This document shows positions 39,301 to 50,967 of a stretch of 64,000 bases of DNA, piece by piece. The stretch lies in assembly GCA_914767715.1 (NCBI GenBank), contig OU612065.1, forward strand, positions 26,042,001 to 26,106,000, in the 5' to 3' direction. The position numbers and the translations under genes were made by a program. Every line of letters begins with the position of its first letter. Position 1 is the first letter of the stretch. Under the pieces are notes generated by a model. The model saw nothing but the letters and a program-made list of their open reading frames with translations, was not told the origin of the DNA and did not search any database. The DNA is from Membranipora membranacea (Eukaryota; Bryozoa; Gymnolaemata; Cheilostomatida; Membraniporidae).

Positions 39301-42300
39301 CTTTGATACAATAATCAAGGACTCCTTGCAATAATGATCAAGGCATTCAAAGAATGTGACTGCTAATGAATAGCTTTCTCTGTCATAATATGTGTCACTA
39401 TATAGAGTGAAAGTAATTCTCAGTAATCTAGGTGTCTCTAATTCTGTTTACCATGAGATCATGCTGGGTGATTAATCCTCCCAAATTATAATATTTATTT
39501 GGTTGTTACTCAATACACAGATTGATCTGCTGATACTTAGTAAACAAAGTCATTTACTTGATCAGCTTTCAGGTGTCTAGAATAGCAAACTTAAGCTGTA
39601 GCTACACACGCCGTACTGTCCATAGTATTGGGGCACTGTTAGATATGCTATGGATTGGTCAAGGTGCTACACAAGACAATTCATAGAACCTAGCAATCCT
39701 TTGCTGCTGGCATACTAAAAGTGCCCCATTTCAAATGGAAAATACAGTGCTACAACTTAATTCTATCCGCCCTGAAAGTCATTGCTAAGACATCCCTAGA
39801 TCTCAGCCTCAGATCTGACTCACTATTTGTCTGAGCATTCATTAATCAAACATGAGCGAGAATGAGCAAACAAGTTATCATGAACTCATTTAGAACTTAT
39901 CGTGAGCTCATTAAGAAGTTATTGGAGAAATAAGATGATCATTAGCTATTATGTAACCCTAGAACTATTATTGAATTTCTGCAAGCATTTTTAACACTCT
40001 CAGCGTTATTGGGTGGCTTGCCTGCAATGAGTTATGAGCCAAGCCTAGTACTCTATACTCCATTGCTGACTTATAACTAAGTTGGTATGATTAAACACTA
40101 GAGGCCGCCTGTCAGACTTAGCAGACACGGCAGCGTCTGATATACATATGTAACCTGTCTGATATGTAGATGATATTGATAAATATATTGATATTGCTCT
40201 TGTGATGCTAATCAAATAACTAACATCATGTACAGCTTGTTCTAGATAAGTACACAGTTCCGCGTCAAGCTAATTAATGTCTGATGCCATATGATAGCTT
40301 TTACATTTGGATTTTTCATACTTTGGGAAATACAATATTTATTCCACCCACATATATGTGTCATTGCGACAAATCAATGTTCTTTGTGTGTTTTCTGTTC
40401 ATAAATAGCCTAGGAGAGGGGGGAAATACATCGACAGCAGGACCAGACGCAATGCCAGTAACTCTCATCAATGATCAAATAATCATCCATTCACGCAGTC
40501 CCCCCCCCTCCCCAAGGGTTCAGTATGGCTTTTAACATCACTCGTCAGTAGAATTATAATATATTAGTTTAAACTGTGTCGAGATGTGTGTGTAGAAACT
40601 ATGTGCGCTTAAACTGTATCGAGATAGGCTGGTAGTAGCATTTCATTACCAACCACTTTTACCACCCAAAAAGAAAGTGGTTGATAATGAAATGCTACTA
40701 CCAGCTATCCCGACACAGTTTCAGCGCTTAACCTAGATTGGTAGCCAGCACCTACTCGCTTCTACCTATCAGCTGATCTGCCAGCAATGGCTCCGAAAAT
40801 GGCGTCATTGACAGCTGCTGGGAGAATCACTTCAAGCTGTGATGTTATATGTTTGTGTTGGATTGAACCGGAGACTAAGCAGGGCATTGCCTCAGATTAG
40901 ACAGCTTCATTCACATGTCAATGGCATGGAAAAAAGTCACATGTGGTTAGTTTGGTGTCGGATATTGTCAGTAGCTGCAGCCAAGATATAATTTGAGAGC
41001 GATGACAAACGCTATAGGTTAAAGGCGGAGATGAAGTCATGGCAGACTTTTAAAATGCAAATGGCATTGAAACTCAAGACTATGTTCAACGTAACACTAC
41101 TGACTCTTTCTCAGATTTAACTGCAAAATTTTTGATCAGATATGTTTTTAATGGCCCCACCATACCATGATCACATCATGACAAGGTTATATGAGTAACA
41201 AACTTGTATACGTTACCAATAACCTACACCAATGACGCCATTTCTCTCACTAACATACACGGAAACGATCACTCAAACCCCTCTTCAGAGAAGACCGGGC
41301 TCAAACCAACAGAACATCAGACATTGTTTTGTAATGCTCTTGCTCTATTGGTCGCTATTTGACATCCCCTTCCTACTGTCACCGCCGAACCCCACCGTCA
41401 TCGCGGACATTAGTACCCTTTGGGACAGATCATACATTACCATGTATACTTACTGTATGCATGTATGTACTAACTGTGTATATGTACTTACTGTATGTAC
41501 TTACTGTATGTACTTACTGTATGTACTTACTGTATGTACTTACTGTATGTACATATGCAGGTATACTTACTGTATGTGATTAGTTCGTAATGATATCTCC
41601 AGGTCTCTCAGCACCTGTGTGGATGTTTGATGTCCGATTAGTTTCTTATTCTACAAAACAAAACAGCAGATAAGATAATAAAAATGACTGCCGAGAACAG
41701 AAACCTAATATTACAGTAGTGCCATGTATTATCATCAGATTATGACGCTATATAATCTTGTAAGACATATTTAGGGCTTCACTATTAACCCAGTGATGAT
41801 GGGCATTGTGGATGTCAGTTAGGTTGAGATAAGCAACATTAAACAAACGTTACGGTCACACACATATCCACTTATCACCAAGCGGTTTTTATTGGCTGAA
41901 CACACACACTAAACAGACCCCAGATGAGTAGATATTAGCTAGCTTGTGGTTGAATTCATGTTAGCTAGCACTTATTTTCACTAGCTAAGGTGGGGGCTCA
42001 AATGAAGTAATGTTAGCTACCCATAGATTTCACTATTTCAAGCCTGTACGGAGTGGCAAGTTTTCCCTCTTGCAAGTAGTTCTCAAGTGTATTGTAAAGT
42101 AAGCGAATGGTTCTATAGCTCTGCAGTTAGAGCCAGGGTTTATCACTGACTTATCTTATCTGAGTGCTCAATGGTTATGCACCTACATCATAATTGATCA
42201 CTCAAGGGTCTAACTAACTTCAGTTTTGATAACTGTGAAACCCCACCCACCCACCCTTCTCACAGCTCCCTGCACCAGGGAGGATGGGAGGGAGGTGGGG

Positions 42301-45300
42301 GTATATCCAACCCTCCCTGCATCAACAAAACTATTCTAAGCACAGATGTGGAGGCGGGCTAATGACTAATCGGGAAGATACAAAAGTTGCAAAATATCCC
42401 AGACAGAGTTTAATCACTACATTACTGCCTGGTTGTAGTGACAAATATATATTTGGAAGATTGCAAAATGAACAACTTCTCTATCATTCTGAGAAAATTT
42501 AAACGCATAAGGAAGTCAGGTATGTTTACTTAGTATGATCATGCATATCAAATGATTGTTGGGAAAGTCAAAAGACCTGGCATAGCTCATAAGAGCAGAG
42601 CAAAAGAGTTAATAGGGCTACTAAAGAGGCTACTAGAATCTGATATCGACTTCCTCTTTGCTCTTATTTATCAACACAGCATAGTTGGCCTTCTCCACAG
42701 CAGCAAAACTAAGCATTCCGAATCCCTATAAATGCTAGCTTGAGTCAGCCTTCAAGCAGGAAGCAGACAGAAAAAAAGGCCACGAGTGCTGTGCTGTCAT
42801 ATTTTAAGCTGTGATTGCATGTCTAATATCATGACATACCAGAAATGTCTTGGCATCAATTTGAGATTAGTCTGTATTGGAAATTTTCTCCCAGCTTTCT
42901 AAACCGCACTACAGTTCAAGGCCTACATAGCCACAAGTATACACACTGATCACTGGATATACTATTGCATGTATATCTCTGATTGATAGAGAGTGAATTA
43001 ATACATTTAGTAAGAGTACCATCACAAGGAATTTGGTGTGACGACCAGAGTTCAAATTTACTAATAAGGGGTGGGTACATGTTAGGTACTGCGACTAAAT
43101 TGACTCTAACGATCAGAGATACACAAGCTAATAGTGTAGTCTCGATGTCAGTCGGTGTGATGGCCTCGAGTAAATGACTCAAACACTAACCTTGGACCCT
43201 TTCATCGTCATATGAGCTTTGAGTTTATCCAGATAAAAACTGGGTGGGTCTCTGACAGCAACCAGTTCCTGTAAAAACATGAGAAAGAAAGTCATGTTAT
43301 TCTTAGAGCTGCCAAAACAAGTGTGAAAGTAAGATAGTCAGATTCTTCGGATTCCTGACTACGATGATAGCACAGTTTGGGTGTGGAGGCAGCATTTATT
43401 GGCCTTGTTTGACAGTTGAGTGTAATATCCCTACTTGTCGGACTGACTGTGCCATAATGACTGATGCAAGCAAATTAGTCAGATTCTTAGGATTCCTGAT
43501 ACAATAACTGCGTTTGGGTGTGGAGGCAGCAGATATTGGCCTTATTTGACTGTAGTGTAATCTCCCTAAATATCAGTCTGACTATGGCTAAAATGCATTA
43601 CAAAGTTTTTGGCAAGTCAGGTTTGACAAAGTTCCCAAGCTTGGGGTGGAGAGAGCAGCCTTTCAGCCGCTCTTTGATGTAAGAAATTTTTTACCTATCA
43701 ATATTCATGTATAAATAGAGCCTCACTACGTAGCTTTCCTAGCTTGGCTGAGCTCAACATGAGATGACGTGACATTTATGGTTATTATTCTGATGCTGTA
43801 TGTCACCAATACCAACAAGATGATAGTCGGTGGCAGTTTACTGCTGACAAAATGATGACAGTTGATGTCATACCAGCATTCACCTCAGTGTTATCAAATA
43901 TTTTCTTTGACCTCACCTTAAAATATTCTATCCATCAGCACTGATAAACTGATTCTTTGAAGTCAATTTCAGTCTTGGTTTCAGGATGTTTCATCTCATA
44001 ACAACCATGTATTTTAAAACGAAATTAAAAACCTATCCATCTATACAATCCCTTAGAAACGGTTTGGTAGTCGGTCTTTATCCCCTATGAACATGCTTGA
44101 CTCTGTCATTTGTGGGAGCACAGACATCTTATCATATCCTTGGCCTGGAAGACTATGGCAAGAAGCGCATCCTCTCTTCAGTGGAAGGTCAACATACTCC
44201 AACAAAAACAGTAATTTCTATATATTGGTGACAAAGGGGGTCTTAATTTTACTACACTGCATCTTATCCAGCAATCACTACATCAACTGGTGTTGGCTGC
44301 TAGACAGAGTTTTGAAATCATATGATTACATGGTAACTTTTAACTGTTCCAGTATTTGAAGTCTGGAAAACTTCTGTGTCAAAACCGAGTGGCGAATGTG
44401 AGAGCAATTTCCACGACTGTTACCTGATCACAGACAATATCCCATTTCTTTTCATCATCAAACTGTCTCATGGCTCTTTCTTTGTCTATGGGTAAATCCA
44501 ACTTTGCCTGTAATACAAAATACATCAAATTAGCATTAAAGTTGAGAAACAGGAAGATTAATTAGTGGATATGGAAATACACTCAACGCCTTTCTTTTCC
44601 GAGACTTCTTTTCCTAGACTGGGTACACTGCTATGAAGAAAATTACCTATACAATTAGGGATTCCCTTATTCAAGCCCCAACCAACATGCAGATCCTGAT
44701 AAGCAGTTGGAAGTTTTCACTGGTGTGTTAAATTTTGAATCACTCTGCAAAAATCATCATTTATGCAAATTTGACAGATTCTGTTTAATCATTACTTAAG
44801 TTTCAAGATGTTTCACGTCATGAGAAACTAGTCGACCTCATAGCAAGGGTTGAATAATATGGCCAGGCAATTTTATCAGTTCAGTGATCATTTGAACAAA
44901 CACTGAATATTTTATTACCCGCTCCAATGAGTGTTCCGTCATAAAAACTGTATCCAGGTTAGATAAGTTTGCATTATAAAGACATTCGATGCGACTCTAG
45001 CCGCCTGCCCTAATTACCTAATATCACAGTTCAAGATAAGGTATACATGTACATTGTAGAAGAGGCCCTGATATGACATGCCCTAGATATAATCATATAA
45101 TGACATAATGTGATATGACACCCCGAAATAGTTCACCGTCATAAACCCACACCGGTCTGTATGTGTTGGAGCAAAACCATGGGAGGATATTTCGTATGAC
45201 AGCGCTGTGACGCAATGCATTACCGATATTATCAACTGTTTTGACTCGCAAATCTGCTACACAACCATCAATTTCAGCCTTTATACCAACTTCCAACTGG

Positions 45301-46178
45301 TACTTAGTAGCTATAAATACCTGAAAATAGCTTCTACATTCAATAAAATTTTGGAGGGCTTCCGTTGTTTACTTTGTTGAATACAACACGCAACAGGGTG
45401 ATGCATGATTCAATATTCAAAGGACTTTGTGTACACTCGCTCAATGGTGAGAATTAGGTAACAGAATAACAATATAACTGCCACTCTATCTACTGCCATT
45501 TATCTTAGAGAAGAAGATAAAACTAATTGGCTCGGACCAGTCGAGTAGAGCGAGAAAATATTCCAGAGATGTGAGTGATATCCAATAGTTTTACAAGGGA
45601 TGCCTTTGAAGACCATGAAGGGCAATGTGCTACACACATGGATGACTTGCATATCACTTATAAAAAATGCTGGTACACACAGTCATAGCTTGTCAGTGAA
45701 AGTTGGGGGATGTGAGCGAGCTACTGAGATATGCGAAGAATGTCTGACATCCCTCATGATTAATGATACTGTAATACAGCTATAACACTGTAAAAAATTA
45801 CATGAACAGTATAAGCCATAAACTAAGCTCACTCTAGGGTGTGTCAAATATAACTAATTACTTCTGATATGTAGCCGCAGATACTAAGTATCCCAACATG
45901 ACTACCAGGAGTTCCTAAAGTAAGAACTATATGGCTTCGGTTAACAGTTCCAAGCAGATTTGTAGTTATGATAAGATACAGACAAAAACAGGATGAAGCC
46001 AACTATGAATCCACACTCCTCTGATGACCTATAATTGACCCCATTGCCAAGTGAGCTAACTTACCAGAACTTTGTTGAACTGTTTTTCCAGCTCTTCAGC
46101 CTCAGGCATAGGCAGCCTCATTCTGGTACCGGGAGCCATCCCACCGTACTGACTGTTCTCGCTCTGTACGTTTCCCAT
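24388..46178 (-). CDS. FMNL: Formin-like protein (FMNL/FRL family)
   Basis: FMNL formins are Rho-GTPase-controlled actin nucleators and elongators at the plasma membrane. Exons (minus): 46178-46065, 44507-44424, 43268-43191, 41650-41571, 38158-38075, 35288-35096, 34711-34646, 33578-33436, 32527-32367, 31966-31809, 31416-31204, 30960-30573, 30284-30160, 29855-29687, 29171-28972, 28754-28668, 28174-28106, 27597-27451, 27174-27032, 26213-25979, 25470-25272, 24497-24388; 1,081 aa, close to vertebrate FMNL2. MGNVQSEN at the start fits N-myristoylation (Gly2, Ser6). GBD/FH3 spans about 20-430 ([49 protein letters not shown]). A coiled coil spans about 430-506, and FH1 521-587 has several poly-Pro blocks of five to nine. 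FH2 spans about 595-1000 ([35 protein letters not shown]). The DAD is [11 protein letters not shown] followed by a basic stretch. FMNL rather than DAAM is chosen for the MGN start and FMNL-like GBD and FH2 wording. Confidence 0.95.
24613..24667 (+). repeat. 27-bp tandem duplication
   Basis: Two nearly exact copies of a unit starting GTTGCATTGT and ending GTGATCACC, in FMNL intron 21. Confidence 0.85.
25045..25120 (+). mobile_element. Possible degenerate SINE head
   Basis: In FMNL intron 21, plus strand, an A-box-like TGGTGTAATGCTTAGGA is followed about 35 bp later by GAGTTGCAGCTTCAAC, a weak B-box match. This is a weak call. Confidence 0.25.
26295..26470. mobile_element. Foldback MITE, family D, copy 1
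   Basis: Left arm GCACTGATCACGCGCTATAC and GTCTCTGATC; right arm the diverged inverse GATCAGAGATACGCATG and ATAGCGTAGTCCCGATGACA. It lies in FMNL intron 19. Confidence 0.65.
27790..28095 (+). repeat. Three diverged tandem copies, about 115-bp period
   Basis: Units share GAGC.GTGG.CAGT.GGTG, GAAAA.GT and an ACAAA...GGTTTATTTA end. They fill most of FMNL intron 17 (28105-27598). Confidence 0.55.
32073..32102. repeat. Hairpin, CAAGGAGTAAC family
   Basis: CAAGGAGTAACAGTA against TACTGTTGCTCCTTG, 15-nt arms with one mismatch, in FMNL intron 9. It is preceded directly by a second small hairpin, CCTTGCCAATGGCAAGG. Confidence 0.8.
33300..33420. mobile_element. Foldback MITE, family E, half copy
   Basis: Carries GGGTTTTGGCATCATTCTAG and TTCTTCATCTAATTA, matching the left arm of the 54705 element, with no right arm. 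It lies in FMNL intron 8. Confidence 0.55.
34279..34302. repeat. Perfect hairpin, CAAGGAGTAAC family
   Basis: Two 11-nt arms, CAAGGAGTAAC and its exact inverse, around a 2-nt spacer, in FMNL intron 7. Relatives are at 17245 and 32073. Confidence 0.85.
38218..38312. mobile_element. Foldback MITE, family A, copy 3 (left end lost)
   Basis: Starts within the arm at CCTGCATTC and ends with GAATGCAGGCAAACTGGAC and AAAACTTGGCCTAG. It lies in FMNL intron 4. Confidence 0.65.
38878..38990. mobile_element. Foldback MITE, family B, copy 2
   Basis: Same arm sequences as copy 1 (GCGCTCAAACTGTG, GGGATAGCTGGTAGTGGCAT, CAACCACTTT) but the right arm is eroded. It lies in FMNL intron 4. Confidence 0.7.
40605..40730. 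mobile_element. Foldback MITE, family B, copy 3
   Basis: The best-preserved copy: GCGCTTAAACTGT at the left end mirrors ACAGTTTCAGCGCTT at the right, and both arms run through GCTGGTAGTAGCATTTCATT to CAACCACTTT at the loop. It lies in FMNL intron 4. Confidence 0.8.
41447..41580 (-). repeat. 12-bp satellite carrying 5' splice sites
   Basis: Read on the minus strand, the unit ACATACAGTAAGT recurs every 12 bp five times, with outlying copies on each side. The first copy is the exon 4 donor of FMNL (CATACA|GTAAGT at 41571). Confidence 0.85.
42278..42301 (+). other. G-quadruplex motif
   Basis: Four G-tracts of at least three separated by 5, 1 and 4 nt, just after a C-rich CCCACCCACCCACCC block that could pair with it. 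It lies in FMNL intron 3, on the template strand for FMNL. Confidence 0.7.
42940..43165. mobile_element. Foldback MITE, family D, copy 2
   Basis: Shares TACTATTGCATGTATATCTC on the left and AAATTGACTCTAACGATCAG on the right with the copy at 26295. It lies in FMNL intron 3, ending about 25 bp from the exon 3 donor. The loop is longer than in copy 1. Confidence 0.65.
43337..43590 (+). repeat. Diverged tandem duplication, about 141-bp period
   Basis: Both copies start GTCAGATTCTT and share GTTTGGGTGTGGAGGCAGCA and TATTGGCCTT. It lies in FMNL intron 2. Confidence 0.75.
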
Positions 46179-48451
46179 ACTGATTGTAATTGGCAAGTTA
46201 TCAGTTTACTGGATATTATAATAACAAAGTGCTAAGTACACTGCTGTTTGCTGCTTCCTTGATAGAATTGTAATGCATATCAAGCATTCATTAGCGTTGG
46301 CAGTTTTGATGACCTTTATATACACAATTACGTCTGGCACTCAGGTGCTGTTCAAATTAAACTCTGAAGAGATAACTCTCATTTTATATACTCCCTCTCA
46401 AGTAGTACTGTTTCTCAATTTCCTCTCTGCGATCGATGATAAACCTGAAAAAAATGGCATGGAAATGAATTTATTAGACTTTCAACGCACTTTCGTCTAG
46501 TGACAAGATTCGTACTGATAACAGAACAACGCAAACAGGAAAACCAGGCCAATTGACAGTGTCTAGCTGGCAATACTATGTATAAACGAACTTTGTTGGT
46601 GTAACTGATCTAGATAAGCTTAGTTGGTTTCAAATTTCAATATGACAAACATCATGACAATGTGTGAATTGTTTGCTTTGCCAATCGACTGTATGTCCTA
46701 CTTATCATTGAAGATTATTAAAATTATAGTACTACCTCCAAGAGAGTAAGTCAACAATAATCACCAAAAAACTGTGACCAATAACGTATAAGATGCAACA
46801 AGAATCCTTTTCATGAATTATCCCGATTTGGTTCACCCTGTATCACGATTTCGAAAGACGGCACAACCAAACAAGTACAAATATTCCAAAACAGTACTCA
46901 GGTTCCAGGCATAGTAAGATTGTTAGATGTGAGGCAGAAATGCAGAATGCACTCGCCTTAGTGAACAAAGCCAGCAGATTTTGCTATACCATCTTGCTTA
47001 CTCGATTTCTCGTATGATGTGCAACAACATTACCTATCAGCTTTAAATATAACTTCCTTGCTATCAGTACTAACAACAAACGTAATACCTGACACAGTTT
47101 AAGTATGCAGTGGACTGAGGAGTCCTTGAGTGAACTGAACTGTGTTTTCCCAAAGCACACATATCAACACATCATAATATACACATAATACAAAAATATT
47201 ATCACATTATCATGATGAAATAATAGCTCTGAAACATTATCATTATTATTCAAAATATTCCTACAGGCTACACCGATGGAGTATCACTGTCCACAATGCC
47301 TACTGTAAAATATGTGTACTATTTAATTTTATTCCATGGGCCTACCAGGACCAGTTTCTGAGCGTCAACTCAATATATGCCTTGTAGCTATATATATTGT
47401 TTCTTTTGTTCTTCTTCTTAGATTACTTAGTGTAGTGTTAGTGCATAATAAATGTTGATTGATTGCCTAAATAATAAATAAGCAGAGTATTGTAATGCTA
47501 CAGGTAGCTAAATTAAAACATTCAAATAAACCAATGGTAATTTATGAATATCATCATTCATCATAAAATCCATAACTATTTAATTCTATAATAAATTATT
47601 GTAAATAAATAATAATAATATGTTTTGTTTGTGTTACTTTTTTCACTCAGCTTCACAGGCTACTTACCTTAATATGCAGTTTTCCTAACTTCACCAGGAT
47701 ATATAATGATCCTTTATGTTGATTAACAGTTGTAGCTGAAGGGTAGTAAAAATTTAACACAGAATAATTGCTGAGCTGATCAGACACATCTGATTCCAGC
47801 AGATCTGTTTTTGTAAATTGATAACAATGACCTTGTGAGCCAAACCGGAAATGGTAGCTTCAGGTCCTTACTCTTATAATGTAAGGAGAGGATGGTGCTC
47901 AAACCCACTCTAAAGTGTGAAATAATCTCGGTATAATACTGGGTTAAAAACTGTCGAGTCAAGTTCACTTTTTTCTAGACTCTTGCAGCCAAACGACAGT
48001 CTGCGCATGTGCGAACTGTTGAGGCATACGTTCGTCTCTGCAGCATAGGGCTTGAACTAATTCACCTAGTCTGAGTACCAAAATTGGGAAAACAATGGAA
48101 ACCCATATTTTGGATATATTTGAGCCTAAATGGAACACTGGTTTTGATATCTCATAACCTTGAACCCTGGGAGTTGCCTTTCTTGATGGAAGGCAGCGCC
48201 ACCACTGCTGTGCTGCAGAGATAGACTATGTCACAAGGCTATCCTGCAAGCAGAATGGCCAAACGATAATTTGCAAATCAATTTTTTTAGAATTTTGTCC
48301 TGTCCTAGGCCCAAAGCCATCCGTTCTGGTTAGAGTATGAATGAGAGAATAGCAGATTCCTTGACTCTCTTGCAGATTTCGTACCCATGGGATTAATTAG
48401 CATGTCATTTGCCAAAGTTCAATGTCTGCAGTAATTTTAAATTTATTAAAG

Positions 48452-48590
48452 GATTACTGACACCTTGGAGGTTTTGGTATCGTTTTGAAGCTCTTAGTCT
48501 AACTAAGATAACACTGGCAAGGTCTAAATTAGACTGTGGCCTCATTTCAAGGAATAAGCCATTGAGGGAGCAAAATTCTTCTCATATACT
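48452..48590. mobile_element. Foldback MITE, family E, diverged copy
   Basis: Carries GGTTTTGGTATCGTTTTGAA and CTCTTAGTCTAA, a diverged left arm of the 54705 element, and a later AAATTAGACTG. It is intergenic between FMNL and GATC. Confidence 0.5.
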
Positions 48591-48871
48591 CTCATATACT
48601 CATATTGTCTCCCCTCACAGATCTTAGAGAAGACAACTCATCTAGTAAATCCCTTATGAGCAGTAGCCTCATTTCCTAAATTCTCAAATACACACCCCCA
48701 TCTAAATGTTTATGATTCACATTGATTACTATGACTATGTAAACAAAGGCACGCTTAACCGCAGTTGATGTATTTTACGTGTTGTCATTATGGGCATTCC
48801 ATCACAAGTGTGATTCATTCAATGGGCATACAGACAAAGTAGAAAAATATTCTAAAGTCAATGATGGTATA

Positions 48872-48903
48872 ACCAGAGACTATAGATATCTATAGTCTCT
48901 GGT
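48872..48903. repeat. Perfect 32-bp palindrome
   Basis: ACCAGAGACTATAGAT is followed at once by its exact inverse. It is intergenic between FMNL and GATC. Confidence 0.9.
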
Positions 48904-49160
48904 ATAACATCATTCATTGTTACAACATCACAGTACATAGCAAACAGCAATTGTAAAGGGTGATCGTTCAAAGAGACCACATTTGCAGCCTGGCCCTTTG
49001 ATCTCTGCCTTCTCAGTGAAGCCCAGTGAGGGCAGATTTACTAAACATAACAAAATAAACAGCTGACTGATGACTATGACCAGAAATTTGTTTGGCGATT
49101 CATTGCTATTTCATAAATTGAGTGCACTTATGCCACACAGCTGGGCAGAATTCTCAACAA

Positions 49161-49265
49161 ATGGCTGCTAACTATAACATTCCATCAGACTCTGAGGACA
49201 GTGAAGAGGATTATTTTTCAGCAGAGGAGGACATTAATCATGAGAATGGCAATATTTTAAAATGA
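49161..49265 (+). other. Short acidic ORF, unassigned
   Basis: ATG to stop, 34 codons, very acidic (SDSEDSEEDYFSAEED). This composition recalls the N-terminus of some DNA-transposon proteins or a casein-kinase target, but there is no support from splicing or homology. It may be a first exon or transposon debris. Confidence 0.2.
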
Positions 49266-50967
49266 CGATGACACAAATATGCTCTTTCCTGTATTTTCTT
49301 AGCAGGAAAATTTGTGTAAACAAACGCAGTCCATTGCCATACTCTGGATCTTGTGGCCAAGGGTATGCCGGGAATCCTGGACAGAGCATGCAAATTCTAG
49401 ATGGTCCCATTACTAATTTTATGTGCGTTCAGGCCAAAATTTACAAGGCAAATGAGACTATAAAGCGGTGGTCCTCAGATCATTCTGCATTGCTCATGAC
49501 AGTGGCCCATACCAAAGCTCATAATAATTATGTAAACCTCAAAACATCATAATCATCCCACTATCGTTTCCTTCAGCTGATTTTGCCTCGAGTTATTCAG
49601 CGGTCAGCATGTTCATTCTAGCTAACCAACAATAACACCAGTTTGCAATGATGATCGGTGTATACAATGATGTTCTACAGTGTATACAATGATGATCGGG
49701 CTATTGAATAGGGTCCTTTGATGTAGGATTAATTGGAATAGTTACCTAACCACAACCTAATGTTTGTTTTACAAACATTGATATTTATTAGCGAGAGCAT
49801 CATAATAGCTGGCCAACTCATTCATGGTTATCAAGTTGGCCCTCAGACTTGAAGAATCATGACTGAGCTGGCTTTTGACTGAGAGGGCAACTTCCAATTT
49901 AATTTTAAAATGTGCTGTATTCAGCAGGTTTTCAGTTTGTGGCCAACTCAGAAACTGGTGCTACATCCAAAAATCATCATCATCATCATCATTTTTTTCA
50001 TATTTTTTTACCCCTGCCAAGTCCAGAACCTCCAAGGTGTCGGTAATCCTTTAATTTTTCTAAACACCTACTCGTCAGTTATATCTACAGACAAGGAGCG
50101 GTGACGAACTAATACGATCACCGTTCCATATAGTACTCGCCACCAAACGGGTGAATTGGAATACACTGGAAGTGTAAGTGTAACCATTACTACCAATTTC
50201 ACCAATGAACTAAAGTTCTAAAGTTCATTGGACTGGTCCTGCTACATACTTAACTTGCACCCACTCAACTCAACTGGAGAGTGAGTGAAATGGTTGATTT
50301 AAAAGAAGGGATGGGAGTTTGGAGATCTGGTGGTGTATTGCAGTGCCAGTGGCTCCCTAGCCTTATAAAAATGGTCAAAAGCAAACTGTGGACGTGGTGC
50401 AGTGAGTTATTGCATGGGCCCCTGGGAGTACTAACATGCCATGCCTTTACTTTGCTGATACTGGATACTGATACATCATACTGTCAACAAAGTGAAGGCA
50501 AGCAAGTGCCAGGAGCCCAGGGTAAAAGTGGTGTATGGTGGCTTTTATTTCACTTTCAAGGAGCTCATTATTGATCTATTTCAGAGTCAGGGGCCCACAA
50601 ATCTCCTTTATCCCACTCACATACAGCTTGGTTTGACAATTCTAATTTTTATCAAGTAAGACTAGCTCAACTACACACTTATTTTACACATTGATGCTCT
50701 GTAGCCTATCATTTAGATTTTATGATTATTTATGACATATATAAAATATAATTGCTTCTAATGACGTGGAGACATTGTTCTGTGACGGACTGATGGAAGA
50801 TGCCTGCGCATGCGAACTCAACATGCAACAATGTCAATTCAGCTCCAGGTTTCAAAGTAAAAACAGAAATAGCTGGATCATATGATTCAGTGAAATTATA
50901 AAGCAGTTGGGTACTGCCGACACTCAAGTTTGAATGATGTTGTATATACTGCTTATTGTTTGCAGCC

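Larger units (their letters stand above)
35289..41570 (-). other. FMNL introns 4 and 5
   Basis: Two long introns (3.4 kb and 2.8 kb) around exon 5 (38158-38075). They contain MITE copies of families A and B, a TTGTCAAGAC-type repeat (36950-37005) and C-runs at 36148 and 40500. An 83-codon plus-strand frame at 40284-40535 is not supported. No nested gene is evident. Confidence 0.6.
46179..50967. other. Intergenic, divergent FMNL and GATC
   Basis: 4.8 kb holding the FMNL promoter side and the GATC upstream region. It contains a family E relative, the 32-bp palindrome at 48872, a diverged repeat near 47970-48260 with CTGCGCATGTGCGAA, and AT-rich DNA around 47150-47640. Open frames of 60-97 codons here (46273, 49262, 50281) have no recognisable product. 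Confidence 0.5.

Noticed and set aside
40284-40535. 83-codon frame with Pro-rich end as an exon
   Set aside because: On the opposite strand to FMNL, ends in a C-run artefact and lacks splice support.
24388-46178. DAAM rather than FMNL as the formin identity
   Set aside because: The MGN start, [30 protein letters not shown] and overall length fit FMNL; DAAM lacks the myristoylation start and differs in these stretches.
49262-49552. Plus-strand 96-codon frame as a gene
   Set aside because: No recognisable domain and no consistent splice sites linking it to the short acidic frame before it; may be repeat debris.
50281-50574. 97-codon frame as an upstream GATC exon
   Set aside because: The GATC presequence and start are complete at 50968, and the frame does not resemble mitochondrial targeting sequence or any family.
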